From NCBI GenBank assembly GCA_025526915.1, contig JAHLKH010000009.1, positions 186,001 through 250,000 of the forward strand: a stretch of 64,000 bases of DNA, given 5' to 3'. The notes under the pieces are model-generated. The model saw only the letters and a program-made list of their open reading frames with translations, had not been told where the DNA came from and made no database searches. This document shows, in pieces, positions 9,911-21,417 of this stretch (position 1 is its first letter; each line of letters begins with the position of its first letter). The position numbers and the translations under genes were made by a program. Source of the DNA: Entophlyctis helioformis (Eukaryota > Chytridiomycota > Chytridiomycetes > Chytridiales > Chytriomycetaceae).

Positions 9911-10706
9911 TCATGCGTGTTGCTTGCTCTTGTGGACGCGCGCAGCAGCCGGATCATAGACAACCTCGTTGACGCCCGAGCCCTCGGGCCAGACAGGGTA
10001 CCGGCCACGCGCAAGCGTCATCTTCTCGTGTGCCACAAACTCTGGCCAGAAGATGTCTGCCTCGTCCACCAGGTACCGAAACTCGTCGCGCTCCCACCAC
10101 ATTGTGAGCGCAGTCGGTGCATCCAATGCGGCTGCGTCTGCTGCAGCTGCGTTTGTGTCTGCTGTTGCTGCTGCTGCCAATCCGTCCTGTGCTTGCTGAG
10201 ATGCGCTGGATCCGTGCACGTCGGCACGCACTGCATCAGACGTCTCGAGAGCTCTGCAGAGGGCAATGGTGCGCTCCTTGACCATGTCGGGGATCTTCCA
10301 GCCGTCGTTGCGGTTGGCCTCGGGCAGCGGCCAGCGGGTCTTGGGGCCAAAGAACTTGTGCGGTGGGGCAATGGCCGCCTGCAGAGACGCAACCGTCTCT
10401 GGACGCTTGAACCCTGTGACGGCCAGGAACGGCACCCAGTGGTCGGGCCGCACCTTGTTCTGCGGACGGTGCTCGCCGATTTGGTTGAGCAGAACGGACT
10501 GCGGTTGGTTTGTTGCAGACGGCGTCGACGGTGCAGCGTTCAAGGCAGTCAGTGCGTGCATGTGCGCATGTGCGCATGTGTGCCGCTGTGCGTGTGCACC
10601 CGGTGGCAGCCATGCGGCAGCTACTTACGTCGAGGCGCAGTCGGGGACTGACGAGCACCTTGCCCGTCATGACATGCCGCAGCAGGAACAGGTTGTGCGT
10701 CGACAT
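9911..10706 (-). CDS. MHR1: mL67/MHR1-type mitochondrial protein
   Basis: Exon 1 (10706-10629) encodes MSTHNLFLLRHVMTGKVLVS, the start typical of fungal Mhr1/mL67 (x-N-x-F-L-x-R-H-V-x-T-G-x-V-L-x-S). Intron 10628-10499. Exon 2 (10498-9911) continues with an N/R-x-K-V-R-x-D-x-W-V-P-F block (QNKVRPDHWVPFLAV), giving 221 residues. Family members are mitoribosomal large-subunit proteins also implicated in mtDNA recombination and transcription in yeast. An Ala/Asp-rich low-complexity insert separates it from a conserved end (WWERDEFRYLVDEADIFWPE). The start lies only 42 bp from the stop of the upstream FN3 gene. Confidence 0.8.
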
Positions 10707-10747
10707 TTGGGCAGCAAGAGGGAGAGAGATCAAACATTCATTCGCCT

Positions 10748-13700
10748 TCAACGTGCGACGGCCGCTACCTTGTGCTTGCCGCTCGCCAGCTGCTGCGAGG
10801 CCAGATTCGTCGAGCTGCGCACAAGTCCGCCCTTGGACGCCTTGGCCAGATCGCTGCCGCCCGGGGCAGCACTGCCAGCGCCGTGGAGATTGGTGATGGA
10901 TCGCCCGCCACGCAACTTGCTCGCTGGCCCTGCTGGCGGCCGCGCACCTGCACCACCTGCTGCCATTCCGCCGTTACCGCCGCCACCACGGCCACCGCCA
11001 CGACGACCGCCGCCGCCGTCACGATGTCCAGCACCGCCCGATCCATCGTCATGCGCGTTCACATCATACGATCGTCTGGGCGAGATCAGCAACGACGAGC
11101 GCGGCGACAGCGGTGTGTCTTCAACCGGCGGGTCGTGGTACGCTGGCATGCCGTGATGCATGTTCGAGACGCGCTGCGTGATGGACAGGTTGGAGCCCTT
11201 GGACAGCGAGCGGTACAGCCCGCCCGAAGACGACAGATCGCCGTCGGAGCCTGACATGTCGTCTGGCATGGGCGTGGGTGCTGGCGATGGTGGCAACGCA
11301 AAGGCAGCTGGCAAGCGTGACGAGGACATGTCAGAGATGCGTCGCTGTGCACACGAGCACTCTTATGCATCAGCATCGGCTGATTCAGCAAACCATGCGT
11401 ACCTGCAAGGGGAACAAAGATGGATGGCGAAAAAACGCCTTCCTCATGCTCGCCGACCAAGCAGACAGCAAAGTAGTACGATTGGCCTGTCGAGATGTCA
11501 CGCCCATCAGAGTCCTCCAGCCGATCAATACAACTACCAAGCCGACTCCAAACAACAAACCTTCGGGCAGGCTATCTACAATAAACTCGGCAGTGCCGGG
11601 AGGAATCAGCGGTGTGGCGCCACAAATGGCGACCATGTCACCATCGCTGGCCCAAGCGAGCTTGTATCCCTTGATCACGGGCTTCTCAACATGCATAATA
11701 TCGGGCAGCGAAGCGCGTATTGAGCTGCTGGACAGAATCTCCACATTCAGATCGCCGGGTGCCGGCACAAGCACGTCTGCATCCACCACGAAGCCCGGCG
11801 TCAGTGGCTCAACACTCAAAAGGCGAGGTGATGCGAGACGAGCTCAAGTGGCTTACCAATGTCGATCTCGTCACTGAGGTCGCTGAGTGCCGAGTCGCCA
11901 CCGCCGTTGCTTGCTTGCACACGCACCTTGTACGTGGTGCCGCGTTCCAGGCCATCGATCACATACACCAGATCGTTTGGATGTCCATGCATTGTCGGGA
12001 CCACCATCTCTTTGCGGTCGGTCAGGTTGGCTTCAGACACACTAGACAGCATGGCGGACGAGCCGGACATAGCAAGAGGTGCCTCCACGGTGCCGTCAAC
12101 CGATCGGATCTTGGACAGGATGACGAGGAACGACTGCACAGCCGACCCGCGGTTGGGCTCGACATGCGACACCACCTGCACCGACGAAGACGAGATGCGT
12201 TTTACGACCGGCTTCGACGGCTTGTTGGGCGGGAAATCCACAATCGTCTCGGGACTCGCATCGCTGGCTGTGCCTTCGCCCAGCGTGTTGACCGCAGCCA
12301 TCTTAAAGTAGAGCGGCGCGGCGATCTGCGGGTCGTAGTATGTCAACGCAACTGTGTCGTCAGACTCTTGGATCAGCTCGTCGGTGCCCATCTCAGCGAC
12401 AAAGAAGCGCTCGGCGAATGAGGGTGTGGGCGATGTGTACACGCGGTACCGCGTGATGGCTGAGCCGCCGTTTGGAAGCGGCTGCTTGAAGATGAGTCGG
12501 ATGGCCACGGGCGAGAACATGACGGCTGTCTTGAGTTCCAATGGCTTGTTGGGCAACGCATCTGTCCACCAACGCGAGTCAGTTCTGTTGGCGGTGCTCA
12601 CTCACTGACACGTTGACAGGGATCTCATGCACAACATACCAACGAGCACCATTTCGGGCCGTGTTGGATCGCCTTCGACGTCCAAGTGCCCAAGAACCAC
12701 GCGGAAGTAGTAGTACTTGCCGCTCGTCAGACCCGTGAAGGTGGCGACCTTGGTGATCGCCTCTGTCGCACTGCCGTCGCGCTTCACCGCAATCTTGATG
12801 CTCTTGACATGCTCGACTGCCATGGCGGGATCGTCAGAGCACGCCAACACGAGCCAGCTGTACTCGGTCGTGTCTGTCTTTCCGGGCGGCATGGTCACCG
12901 ACACTTGCACAGACGTTGCCGATGTGATGACAATGGTTGGCGGTATCGGTTGAGGCAGACACTCGCGGATTTGTTGGCGACGACGCTGCTCAGTCTCTTC
13001 CTTTTCGCGCTTGAGACAGACCTTGCAGACTGCGTCGTTTTTGCGGTGGATGGCGTTGTACCTGTAGATCGACAAGGACGCGATCGCCTTGTCTTTTTCC
13101 TGTGATGTGGATGCCAACACGAGTCATTCAAACGGTGATTGTTGACGCCAGGCGATATTCATCGGCGGCTTACGTGGATAACGTCTTCGAGCTTTTGGGT
13201 GCGTTCGTGGATGAGCTGGTTCTCGCGTTCGAGGTTGTGGATCTTGCCGCGTAGCTGGCGGTTATCATTCATGAGATTCTTTTCTGTAATCTCTGCCTTT
13301 TTGAGCAGCTCCTGTGTGCCATCGCATCCAGCACCGCCATTGCACTGATCAGTTCTTGGCCCAGCATGCCAGCCGAAACGGCAGGCAAGAGGCATACCGA
13401 GTGCTGCTTCTCAAGATCATTGACACGCTTGGTGGATTCCTCCAAATGCGAATTGAGTGTATCGCGGTCCGCCAGGTTCTTTTCGGCCACAAGCTTCTCG
13501 AGCCGCAGGTTGTATTCACGCAGCCTGCGACGCTCGTCGTCAATCTGCCGCAGCTGGCGGCTATCTTCGCCAATCTGGCCAAAGTACACCTTGACCTTGT
13601 GCTGACCGCAAGGCGATTGCCAGTGTCAGCCAGCCGCCATGGTGTGCATCGTCGATGCATTAGCAAACAGGAGAATGAATCGCAACGCACCTTGAGATGG

Positions 13701-14485
13701 GAGAGCTCTTCACGAAGACCCTTGATGATCCGTGGCGCGTCGAATGCCTGTGCCTCGAACAGCTCAACGTCTTTTTGGTGGCGACGCTCGCTCTACTCGT
13801 CCATCCCCGCACACGTCAGACAGATCCCTTGGGCACACAGAAACCAACAAGCGCCGCCACCTACCTGCTTGAGCAGCACATTCTCGTGCTTGATCCGCAT
13901 TGACTCGATCTCCTTTTCACGCAGCAGCACGCGCAGCCGGTCGGTCTGAGCAATCGCGGCAGACGCCTGCAGCTGCGCCGCCTGGATGGCTTTTGTGAAC
14001 TGGCCGACGCTCATCGTCATGCCGCCGAGCCCCAGCCCCGTCGTGTTGGCATTGGGTCCGACAAGCGCGCCGCCCATGCCTGTGCCGCCAGAGGTGTTGG
14101 CCAGGTTGGCGTTTGATCCGCTGCTCGGGTTGTGGCTCGGGAGTGCTGAATGGGCCGATGACGCGCGCTTGTGTGGACGCGTGCCTCCAGTGCCAGCATG
14201 CCCGCCGTCGCCAGACTCGTCATGCGCGTCGTCATGGTGGGTGCTGGCCGCACCAGCTGCTGCTGCGTGATGGTGGCCGTGGTTATGGTGGCCGCCAGGT
14301 GGGACTTGCGGCAGGAAGGAGGCGCTGCGAGTTCCTTGACGGCGCTGCTTGCTGCCCGTCGCGGTCGTGTGCGAGGCGTACGTTTCGGACGTGATGCGTT
14401 TGGTGTGTTTGGGCGGCGATGAGATGCCATAGATCTTTGATCGGACAGCGACAGGGTCCAGCGGCTCGCGTTGGACATCGGCCAT
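10748..14485 (-). CDS. Coiled-coil and fibronectin type III protein
   Basis: Nine exons can be read in frame: 14485-13865, 13792-13691, 13595-13398, 13311-13174, 13099-12640, 12561-11857, 11776-11561, 11486-11403 and 11361-10748, about 1,045 residues. The last join implies a 41-bp intron and is uncertain. Order: a His/Gly/Ser-rich N terminus; a long coiled coil (about residues 160-400); a short Cys-containing segment (CKVCLKREKEE); at least three FN3 modules (PNKPLELKTAVMFSPVAIRL; PNKPSKPVVKRISSSSVQVV; VPAPGDLNVEIL...QSYYFAVCLVGEHEEGVFS); and a basic Gly/Ser-rich tail. No signal peptide or TM is seen, so these FN3 domains are probably cytosolic. Coiled-coil plus FN3 proteins often bind microtubules or cilia, but I do not recognise an orthologue. 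Confidence 0.75.
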
Positions 14486-14658
14486 GCTGGCTGGATCTCC
14501 TATCGGCTCTGTTCTCGTCTAGGCTCTTGTCTTTGTGGCCAGCGCCAGAGCTGATGCCGCGTCGGATTGGGCTCCTTGTCAATTGCAATGGCTGCTCAAA
14601 GGCTGTAAAACAAAATCGTTTTCATTTGCGATACTGCATTGCCCTTGCCAGCAGCTGC

Positions 14659-15987
14659 TCAATCATCGCGGCGGTAGCGTTTGCTGCCACCGTCACGGTC
14701 ACGCCCACGGTCCCGATCGCCACGGTCCCGATCGCCACGGTCACCACGGTCCCGATCGCTACGGTCACGGTACCGTCTGTCTCTGTCTCTGTCTCTGTCG
14801 CGGTCTCTGTCACCGCCACGGTCACGGTCGCGATCGCGGTCACGTTCGCGGTCTGATCTGCTTGGACGCTCTCTTGACCGTGACCGAGAGCGAGACTCTT
14901 CATCGCCGCGCGGCTTGAGGATCTTGATGGACAGCTTTTGTGCCTTGAAAAGCTCCTTGATCATGCTGCGCGACGCCATCTTGAGATGCATAAAGTTGCA
15001 CAGACCGCCTCTGTTGCAGTCGCTGGTATCGTACTGTCTGCAGCAGGCTGCCACATGGTGCATGCAAACTCGGATGAGTATGTGAAGCAATACAAGCGAT
15101 CCACTGGGAGAGTCAATGCACACCTTCCGAGAAATCAGTCACGGGAGACAGCTCGGCGTAGAGCGGACGGCCACCATAGTATCTGTTGTTGAGCGAATCG
15201 ACTGCCTTTGCAGCATCCTCCTCGTACTTGTACCTCGCATAGACATCTACCATGGGCATCACACGAGTCAGCTTCATCATCGGCATGCACCAATGCGCTA
15301 CGACCAGCCAGCCAGAACGGCAGATGGATCGATCGACAGACAGCCAGACGTACTGCCAATGAGGTGATCGCCAATGTTGTCGCAGATGTTCATCTCCTCA
15401 ATCTCGCCGTACTTGGCCAGTTCCATGAACAGATCCTCGAACAGCAGGTCAAACTGCTGCTGCACCTCCTCGGGAGTCACTTCGCTTCCGGGCGTGTGCG
15501 CTGGGTTCGTCCACAGGTTGGGAATGAGGATGGTCTGCGAGAAGGCTGGACGGATGTGCTTGCGAGAGCAGCGGTCGCCGTGGCGACATGCGCCAATCTT
15601 GAAGTAGAAGGAGCAGTGGACTCTGGTTGAGGTTGCCGCCAGCGACAGAGGGACACAGCGAGAGAGAGAGAGAGAGAGAAAGAGAGACAGGGGGCGGTTG
15701 TTGTGGGTGGTCAAGCAAGCGTCAGTCTGGGTGTGCTGAGCGAGCCGTGGACGGCATGCAGGCTCGCCAGGGTTCGGTGAACGCACTTGTCCTTTTCTGT
15801 GCCGTAGATGGCTGCCAAGTGGTCTGGGGCGGGCACGGCGCAACAGAGTGCGGTGGCAGGGCAGAGCAAGTGCGTCGGTCAGTCGGTCGGTCATTCAGCC
15901 AGTCAGTCAGTCAGCCAGTCAGTCTGTGCGCAGTCGAGCACAGCTGCAACGGCAGCCGCCGGCAAGCGCAGGCAACGCACCAGCCAT
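14659..15987 (-). CDS. U2AF1: U2AF small subunit (35 kDa)
   Basis: Recognises the AG of 3' splice sites as the small partner of U2AF. Five exons (15987-15981, 15823-15787, 15622-15354, 15246-15124, 15047-14659) sum to 274 residues in one frame. The N-terminal CCCH zinc finger is CSFYFKIGACRHGDRCSRKH. The RRM/UHM carries EEMNICDNIGDHLIGNVYAR and AVDSLNNRYYGGRPLYAELS. The second CCCH finger is CCRQYDTSDCNRGGLCNFMH. The tail is an Arg-Asp/Arg-Ser repeat encoded by GGTCACGG-type repeats at about 14690-14860. The first coding exon is 7 bases (ATGGCTG). It is divergent from CFAP58, whose start is 78 bp away. Confidence 0.95.
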
Positions 15988-16064
15988 GGCGGTCGACGGT
16001 TTGCGATCTGCCCGACAACCGATTTCCGCCGAAATGGACCCAAAGGACCCCAAGGACCCCAAGG

Positions 16065-19000
16065 ATGCCAAGGAGCCAAGGAGCCAAGGATGCCAAAGAG
16101 GTACTCAAGTCGTCGCTAAAGGCATCGGCTACTGCCAGCACAGATGCGCTCGCGCCAAGCACACGATCCGCCGCTGTGCTGCCTGCTGCCAAAGGCCTGC
16201 GCGAGCGGCTGGGCGGACGCGTTGGAGACGCCGTGGCATCAACGGGCTCGCTGGCAGCCTCTTCTGGCGCTAGTGGTGCCGGCGGCGGTGCCGGCGGCGG
16301 CAGCACTGGTCCAGGCCCGTCGCTCTGTTCAAGACACCCTCCAAGACCAACGTGACTGCGGCGGCGGCTGGCTCGGGCAATCTGCTCGGCAAGGCGTCGG
16401 CAGCCACTCGCAAGTCGACGAGCAGTCTGGCTCCTGGCACAGACGCGTCTGCTGGCACCAGTGGCAACGCGGATGCATCGAGCAGCGGCTCGGCAGCAGC
16501 AACGGCCGGTTCGCGACCAACGACCGACACGCAGCTCAGCCTGTCGGCATCCGCCACCAAGCCCAAGGCGAATGCATCGATACCGGCACTGGCAGGTGTC
16601 GCATCGCCAACCACGCCAAACATTGAAGCAGCGCTTATCCAGAGCCTTGAGCAAGACCAACGCGACGCAGATGCGGCACAGTTTCAGAACGACATCAGGG
16701 AAAAGGAGCATTGGGCGGCCGAGTATGCGCAGATCGAGGCCGAGTACAACGACACCCTCGCCGAGATTGACGGGCTGGACGACACCATGTTCAAGTTTGC
16801 GTCCGAGTACAACAAGGTGTTCCGTGCGCTCGGCCGCACCAAGAGCAATGCGCTCACGCGGTTCCAGCAGTACGAGGAGATCACGCGGGAAGTGATGTCG
16901 AACATGGAGCAGCAGGTGGATGGCGCCAAGTCGCTTGACCAGGACCAAACGACGCTCAAGACGCTGCGCCAGCAGATCAAGCGAGCGGAGCAGATGCTGG
17001 AGCAGTCCAACAAACGCGAAGATGTGGCCAAGAGCGAGTTGCGCCAGCTCAAGCACGACATCAACACGCTCACGACAACGATCAAGCAGGGTGTGGGGCT
17101 GAGCGCGGTGCAGGAGCGCACCATCAACGAGCTGATCGCCAACAAGGAGCAGATGATCAAGGATCTCGAGGGCGACTGGAGCGCATTGTTGGACTGCGCA
17201 ACGGGCTGTCGGAGATCTCCGAGAGCATCAAGCTGACCGAAAACCAGAAGCGCGAGCTGGAGAAGGAGATTTTCACGCTCAAGGAACGGAATGCTGCCAA
17301 GAAAATGGAGATTGACACTGAGCTGCGGAACAAGGAGCGGCTTGAGCGCGAGCTGAGGGAGCTGCGCGTGATTGTGACGGTCAAGTCGCAGGAGGTGCAA
17401 GGCAAGCAGGATGCTGTCAACCGCGCGACCGAGGACATTGCTGTCATTGAGGGCCAGATCAAGCAGCAGCGGCAGATGATTGAGAAGCTACTGCGTGACC
17501 AAGAGTCGCTCGGTAAGTGGCCGTTGCTCGCATACGCCTGCCAGACCTGCCAGAGCTGTGGCTGCTGTTTTTCAAAGAGAGGAGGGAGGGGAGAGGGAGA
17601 GGGAGAGGAAATGCCATGACTGACATGGCGCGTGGGATGGATGGATGCGTGCGTGTGTGCACAACCAAGGAACGCGCACGGTCAAGCTGCAGCAAGACTA
17701 TGACGAGCAGATGAGCCAGACGTCGCAGCTCATGGACGAAAACGAGGCAGCGATATCAGAGCTCAAGCTCAAGGAAAAGGAGCTGTCCAACCACAAGGCA
17801 GAGGTCAAGAAAGTCACGCGCATCAAGGAGGCACTGCTCAAGAAGAACCGTCTGCTGGAGGAGCAGAAGCTGCAGGCGGAGATGGAGCGCAAGGCCATCC
17901 GATCGTCCAACGATGCGCTCATGGTCGAGATTGACCGGCTCAAGCGGCAGGTGGACGCGATGAAAAAGAATATCGACGACCTCAACCGCGAGAAGGATAT
18001 CCTGTCGTCCAATCTCCTCAAGACGCAGACCGAGACGCAAAAAGTCAACAACCTCGTCATTCTGCAGAAGCAGCAGCGATACAATCTGGAGCTCGAGGTG
18101 GCGCAGTACCGCAAAGAGGCCGACGAGTACCAGAAGGAGGCCAAGAAGCTGGACGCTGAGCGCAGCTCGTACATTGCCGAGGCGGCGCGGCTGCAGGCGC
18201 AGTGCGTCACGGGCCTGCAGGACCTCAAGGAAAAGGAGACGCAGATCTTCGAGTACAAGCGGCAGATGTTCACCGCCGAGGCCAAGCTCAAGCACCAGCA
18301 GAACCTGTACGAGTCGGTGCAGAGCGACCGCAACCTGCATTCCAAGCACCTGATCGAGTCGCAGTCGGAGATTGCGGACATGAAGCGCAAGCTCAAGATT
18401 ATGAATTTCCAGATCAACGGGTACAAGGAGGACATCAACTCAAAGGACGCGATCCTGGCGCGCGAGAACGGCGAGCATGTCAAGCTGCAAAAGGACACGG
18501 AGCTGATCACCGAGGAGATCAAGACGCTGCGCAACCAGAACGAGCTGGCGCAGGCATACATCCGGTCGCAGGTGGCCGAAGAGGTCAAGCTCAACCAGTT
18601 TGTCAAGGAGGCCGAGGTCGAGCGGTCGCGCCAGGAAAACGCGCTGCAGGTGCTCATCAGCGAGCGCGACAACCTGTCGGCGCAGCTCATCCGCCGCAAC
18701 GACGAGCTCACGACCGTGTACGACAAGATCAAGACGCACCAGTCGTCGCTCATCCGCGGCGAGATGTACTACAAGGAGAAGCTCAAGGCCATTGGCGTGC
18801 TGCGCGGCACGATCCACGAGCTGCGGCTGCAGTCGGCGCGGCTGACCGAGTCCACGTCCGGCCTCGAGGCCATGAAAAAGGCTGTCATCCGTCTGCAGAA
18901 CGATGTCACGCAGGACCAGATGCGCGTCAAGGCGCTCGAGGAGGAGCTCGACAACCCCATCAACGTGCACCGCTGGCGCAAGCTCGAGGGCTCGAACCCG

Positions 19001-19872
19001 CAGGCCTACGACATGATCCAGCTGCTCCACACGCTGCAAAAGAAGCTCATCAGCAAGACCAAGGAGGACAAGGACAAGGAAGGCGCGATCCAGGTCAAGG
19101 AAGAGCTGTACCTGCACCTCAAGGGCATGCTGGCGCGCCAGGTCGGCCCCGAGGCGCTCGAGCAGATCAGCGAGCTCGAGGCGCAGCTCAAGGACAAGAG
19201 CGTGCAGCTGCGTCACATGGGCACCGAGCTCAACATGTACCAGGCGCAGGTGCGCGAATACCGCTATGCCATCACTGGCCTTGACCGCGAACTCGCCGAC
19301 ATCAAGTCAACGTTCTTGGTATGTACCGGTCGAGGGTCGAGGCCCTGCGCAACGGCGTCATGCCGCCCACCAATACTGGCTTTGGCGGGGCGTCGCGGTT
19401 TGCGCAGTATCCTTCGTCGGTCGCTGCTGGCGCGTCGGGCCATCCTTCGCGACAGCCGTCGTTGTTGCCTGGATCGGTTCGTGATCAGCCTGGCGGTGGT
19501 GTGGCTGTAGGTGCTGGTGTGGCGGCAGAGATAAGGATCTGCCCATGCTGCCCGAGAAGGATCCTGGGTCGCAGCGGCATGATGGTGAGGATGACGGCAT
19601 GGGCGATACGCCGTACATGGCTGGCGACGATGCGGGAGACGGCACTGTGGATGAGATCCATCACATGGGCATGGACCACGACGCGTCTGGTGGCAGTGGC
19701 AGTGGTGGTGTTGGTGGTGGTGCACACCATTCGCTGCTGGCAGGCGTTGCCATTCCCGAAGGCCTGGCAGAAGAAGACGAAGAGCAGGGTGCACAGACGA
19801 CTGATGGCCAGCCAAGCAGAGACGCGTCGCGACATGGGGGAGTGCAACAGACTCGCGCGTATGGGCTTATAG
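16065..19872 (+). CDS. CFAP58: Cilia- and flagella-associated protein 58 (interrupted by four frame breaks)
   Basis: Axonemal coiled-coil protein, about 1,150-1,200 residues against about 870 in human. A low-complexity Ala/Ser/Gly N terminus precedes nearly continuous coiled coil. Diagnostic CFAP58 blocks are DLKEKETQIFEYKRQMFTAE, KLKHQQNLYESVQSDRNLHS, EIADMKRKLKIM, LEEELDNPINVHRWRKLEGS and LARQVGPEALEQISELE. One intron (17513-17669) joins in frame. The coding frame jumps by one missing base at about 16325-16335, 17170-17180, 19320 and 19530. Protein similarity continues across the two breaks that fall within the recognised CFAP58 region, and an open coding frame continues across the other two, so sequence error is likelier than decay. 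The C-terminal acidic Gly/Met-rich end is unsure; the stop is probably near 19872, converging on RPS10 (stop 19954). Confidence 0.85.
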
Positions 19873-19953
19873 AGGAGCACAAGGGAATAATAGAGTCGCT
19901 GCTAAAAGATTGCCTAGGGTTGTATTTGAAACATGCTGCGTCCAGAGCACCGT

Positions 19954-20553
19954 TTACTGGGCAGAGGGACGGGCAGCAGCACCGCGGCCGACACCGCCAC
20001 GGAACTCGGGCTTCCAGTCGCCACCGGCACCACCCTCCTTCTTCTCGCCAGCATCGCGGCGGCGGTACTCGCCATCGCCACGGGGCTTGTAGTCGCGGGG
20101 AGGACGGTCCTCTGTCAACATGGCAAGGCACGCAGATCCCAGACGCGGGTCCAGCAAAAAGTCTGTGTTAGCGCGCATGCCAACATCCATGTGCATCCTG
20201 CACACACTCCAGCACTCCAGCAGCAGCCGCAACGTACCACGGGCACCAGGACGGGTACCAAGGGTCTTGGTGGTCTTGATGAAGGTGCGGGGAACAATCT
20301 CGGCGGGGAGGTGGAGGAACTCGCGGAGGTACTCAATGCCCTCGTTGGTGAGGAAGTAGTAGTAGTACTGCCACGAGAACTGCGACTTGACAAAGCCGCG
20401 CGACTCGAGCGACTGGAGCGCCTTCATCACCTGGAGGTTGGGCACGTCCACGTCGGCGTGCTTGGCCAGGTGGGTGTCCTTCTTGACAACAAAGACTCCC
20501 TCCTGGAAGAGGTACTGGTAGATCTTCTTGCGGTCCTCCTTGAGAATGAGCAT
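19954..20553 (-). CDS. RPS10: 40S ribosomal protein S10 (eS10)
   Basis: Exon 1 (20553-20238) and exon 2 (20111-19954) give 157 residues, the family length. The N-terminal winged-helix domain is clear: [60 protein letters not shown] and [11 protein letters not shown]. The C-terminal tail ends in [19 protein letters not shown], basic and Gly-rich as in eS10. It acts in the 40S head near the mRNA entry. The 5' UTR probably contains an intron (20559-21231; see the upstream region). It is convergent with CFAP58. Confidence 0.95.
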   Translation of the reverse strand: MLILKEDRKKIYQYLFQEGVFVVKKDTHLAKHADVDVPNLQVMKALQSLESRGFVKSQFSWQYYYYFLTNEGIEYLREFLHLPAEIVPRTFIKTTKTLGTRPGARGTLRLLLECWSVCRMHMDVGMRANTDFLLDPRLGSACLAMLTEDRPPRDYKPRGDGEYRRRDAGEKKEGGAGGDWKPEFRGGVGRGAAARPSAQ

Positions 20554-21417
20554 GATTGCTGCTGTCGTCCAACGTCAGAGGCATGGCGTTAGTTGCAGGC
20601 CTCTGGACTCCGACACCCATCGGGTCCGGCTCCACATTCAACATGCAGCCGGTCTGGTCTGTCTGGACTGGCCAAGGCGTCGTCTGCCCCGTGCACACCA
20701 CGCCACCACTAGCACAACGGTGCCGCCCATGATGAGTGCAGCTGGTTGTTGATGCAGTTGACGACACCAGTCCGCTCAGACGGCTGTTGCAACCGACGGA
20801 CCGACAGACGGACGATTCCAAGAGTCGGGGAGTCGCCTCGTCTCGTCTGTGCCGATGCTGCTGTGTGTATGCGGCTGGTGGTGGTCGGTGCTGCTGTGCT
20901 GCTGTGCTGCTGTGCTGTGCAAGGTTGGTCGCTTCCGTCGACGCAGCAGGTGGCGGTCGTCGTCGCTGCTCGCAGCCAGAATCGAGTTGAAGGCGTCTTG
21001 GACGATGCGGCCATGCCATCCATCCCATCCCATCCCATCGGGCATCCGTCCGTGGGGACACTGTGCGTCCCATCCATCCATCGCATGCCCGTGGACGCTG
21101 CTGCTGTGCTGCTGTGTGCTGCTGCCGATGGTCGTCGTCGTCGTAGTCGTCGTGGTCGTCGTGGGTCGTGGTGTGGGGGGAGCGAGCGCACAAGGCCAGC
21201 CGTCCAGCCGGCCGGGCATCACGGCACGCACCTGTCTTTGTGAGTGTGAGGGGCTGAGAAAATTGCAAGCGCGCGTTGTCCAAGTCGGCCGCCCAGCGCT
21301 GCGTTTGGCGGGAATTTGAAAATTGGTCACGTGACTGTGGACGTTCATTTGGGCTGGGCTGGGCAACTGGCTGGGCATCGTCTGTGCACAACCACGATGA
21401 GCCGCTTGCTCGCTCGC
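20554..21417 (-). promoter_or_regulatory. RPS10 upstream region with likely 5' UTR intron and promoter
   Basis: There is no coding region. On the minus strand a GT donor (CAG|GTGCGTGCC at 21231) and an AG acceptor (20559, 5 bp before the ATG) would define a 673-bp 5' UTR intron. Upstream of the donor lie a CT-rich tract, a palindromic TCACGTGA near 21326-21333, and TTTGGCGGGAA (E2F/MBF-like) at about 21303-21313. The putative intron holds short tandem repeats (CTGCTGTG, CCCATC, GTCGTC). Ribosomal-protein genes often have such leader introns; this is inference. Confidence 0.45.

Noticed and set aside
14622..14903. TVTVAVTET-type repeat protein on the minus strand
   Set aside because: It is a shifted frame of the RD/RS repeat tail of U2AF1.
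15785..15920. GTCAGTCAGTCAG tandem as a CRISPR-like array
   Set aside because: Simple tetranucleotide repeat with no spacers, in a eukaryotic intron.
17698..18753. Long minus-strand frame over CFAP58
   Set aside because: Ser/Leu/Cys-rich antisense of a coiled coil; the plus strand matches CFAP58 throughout.
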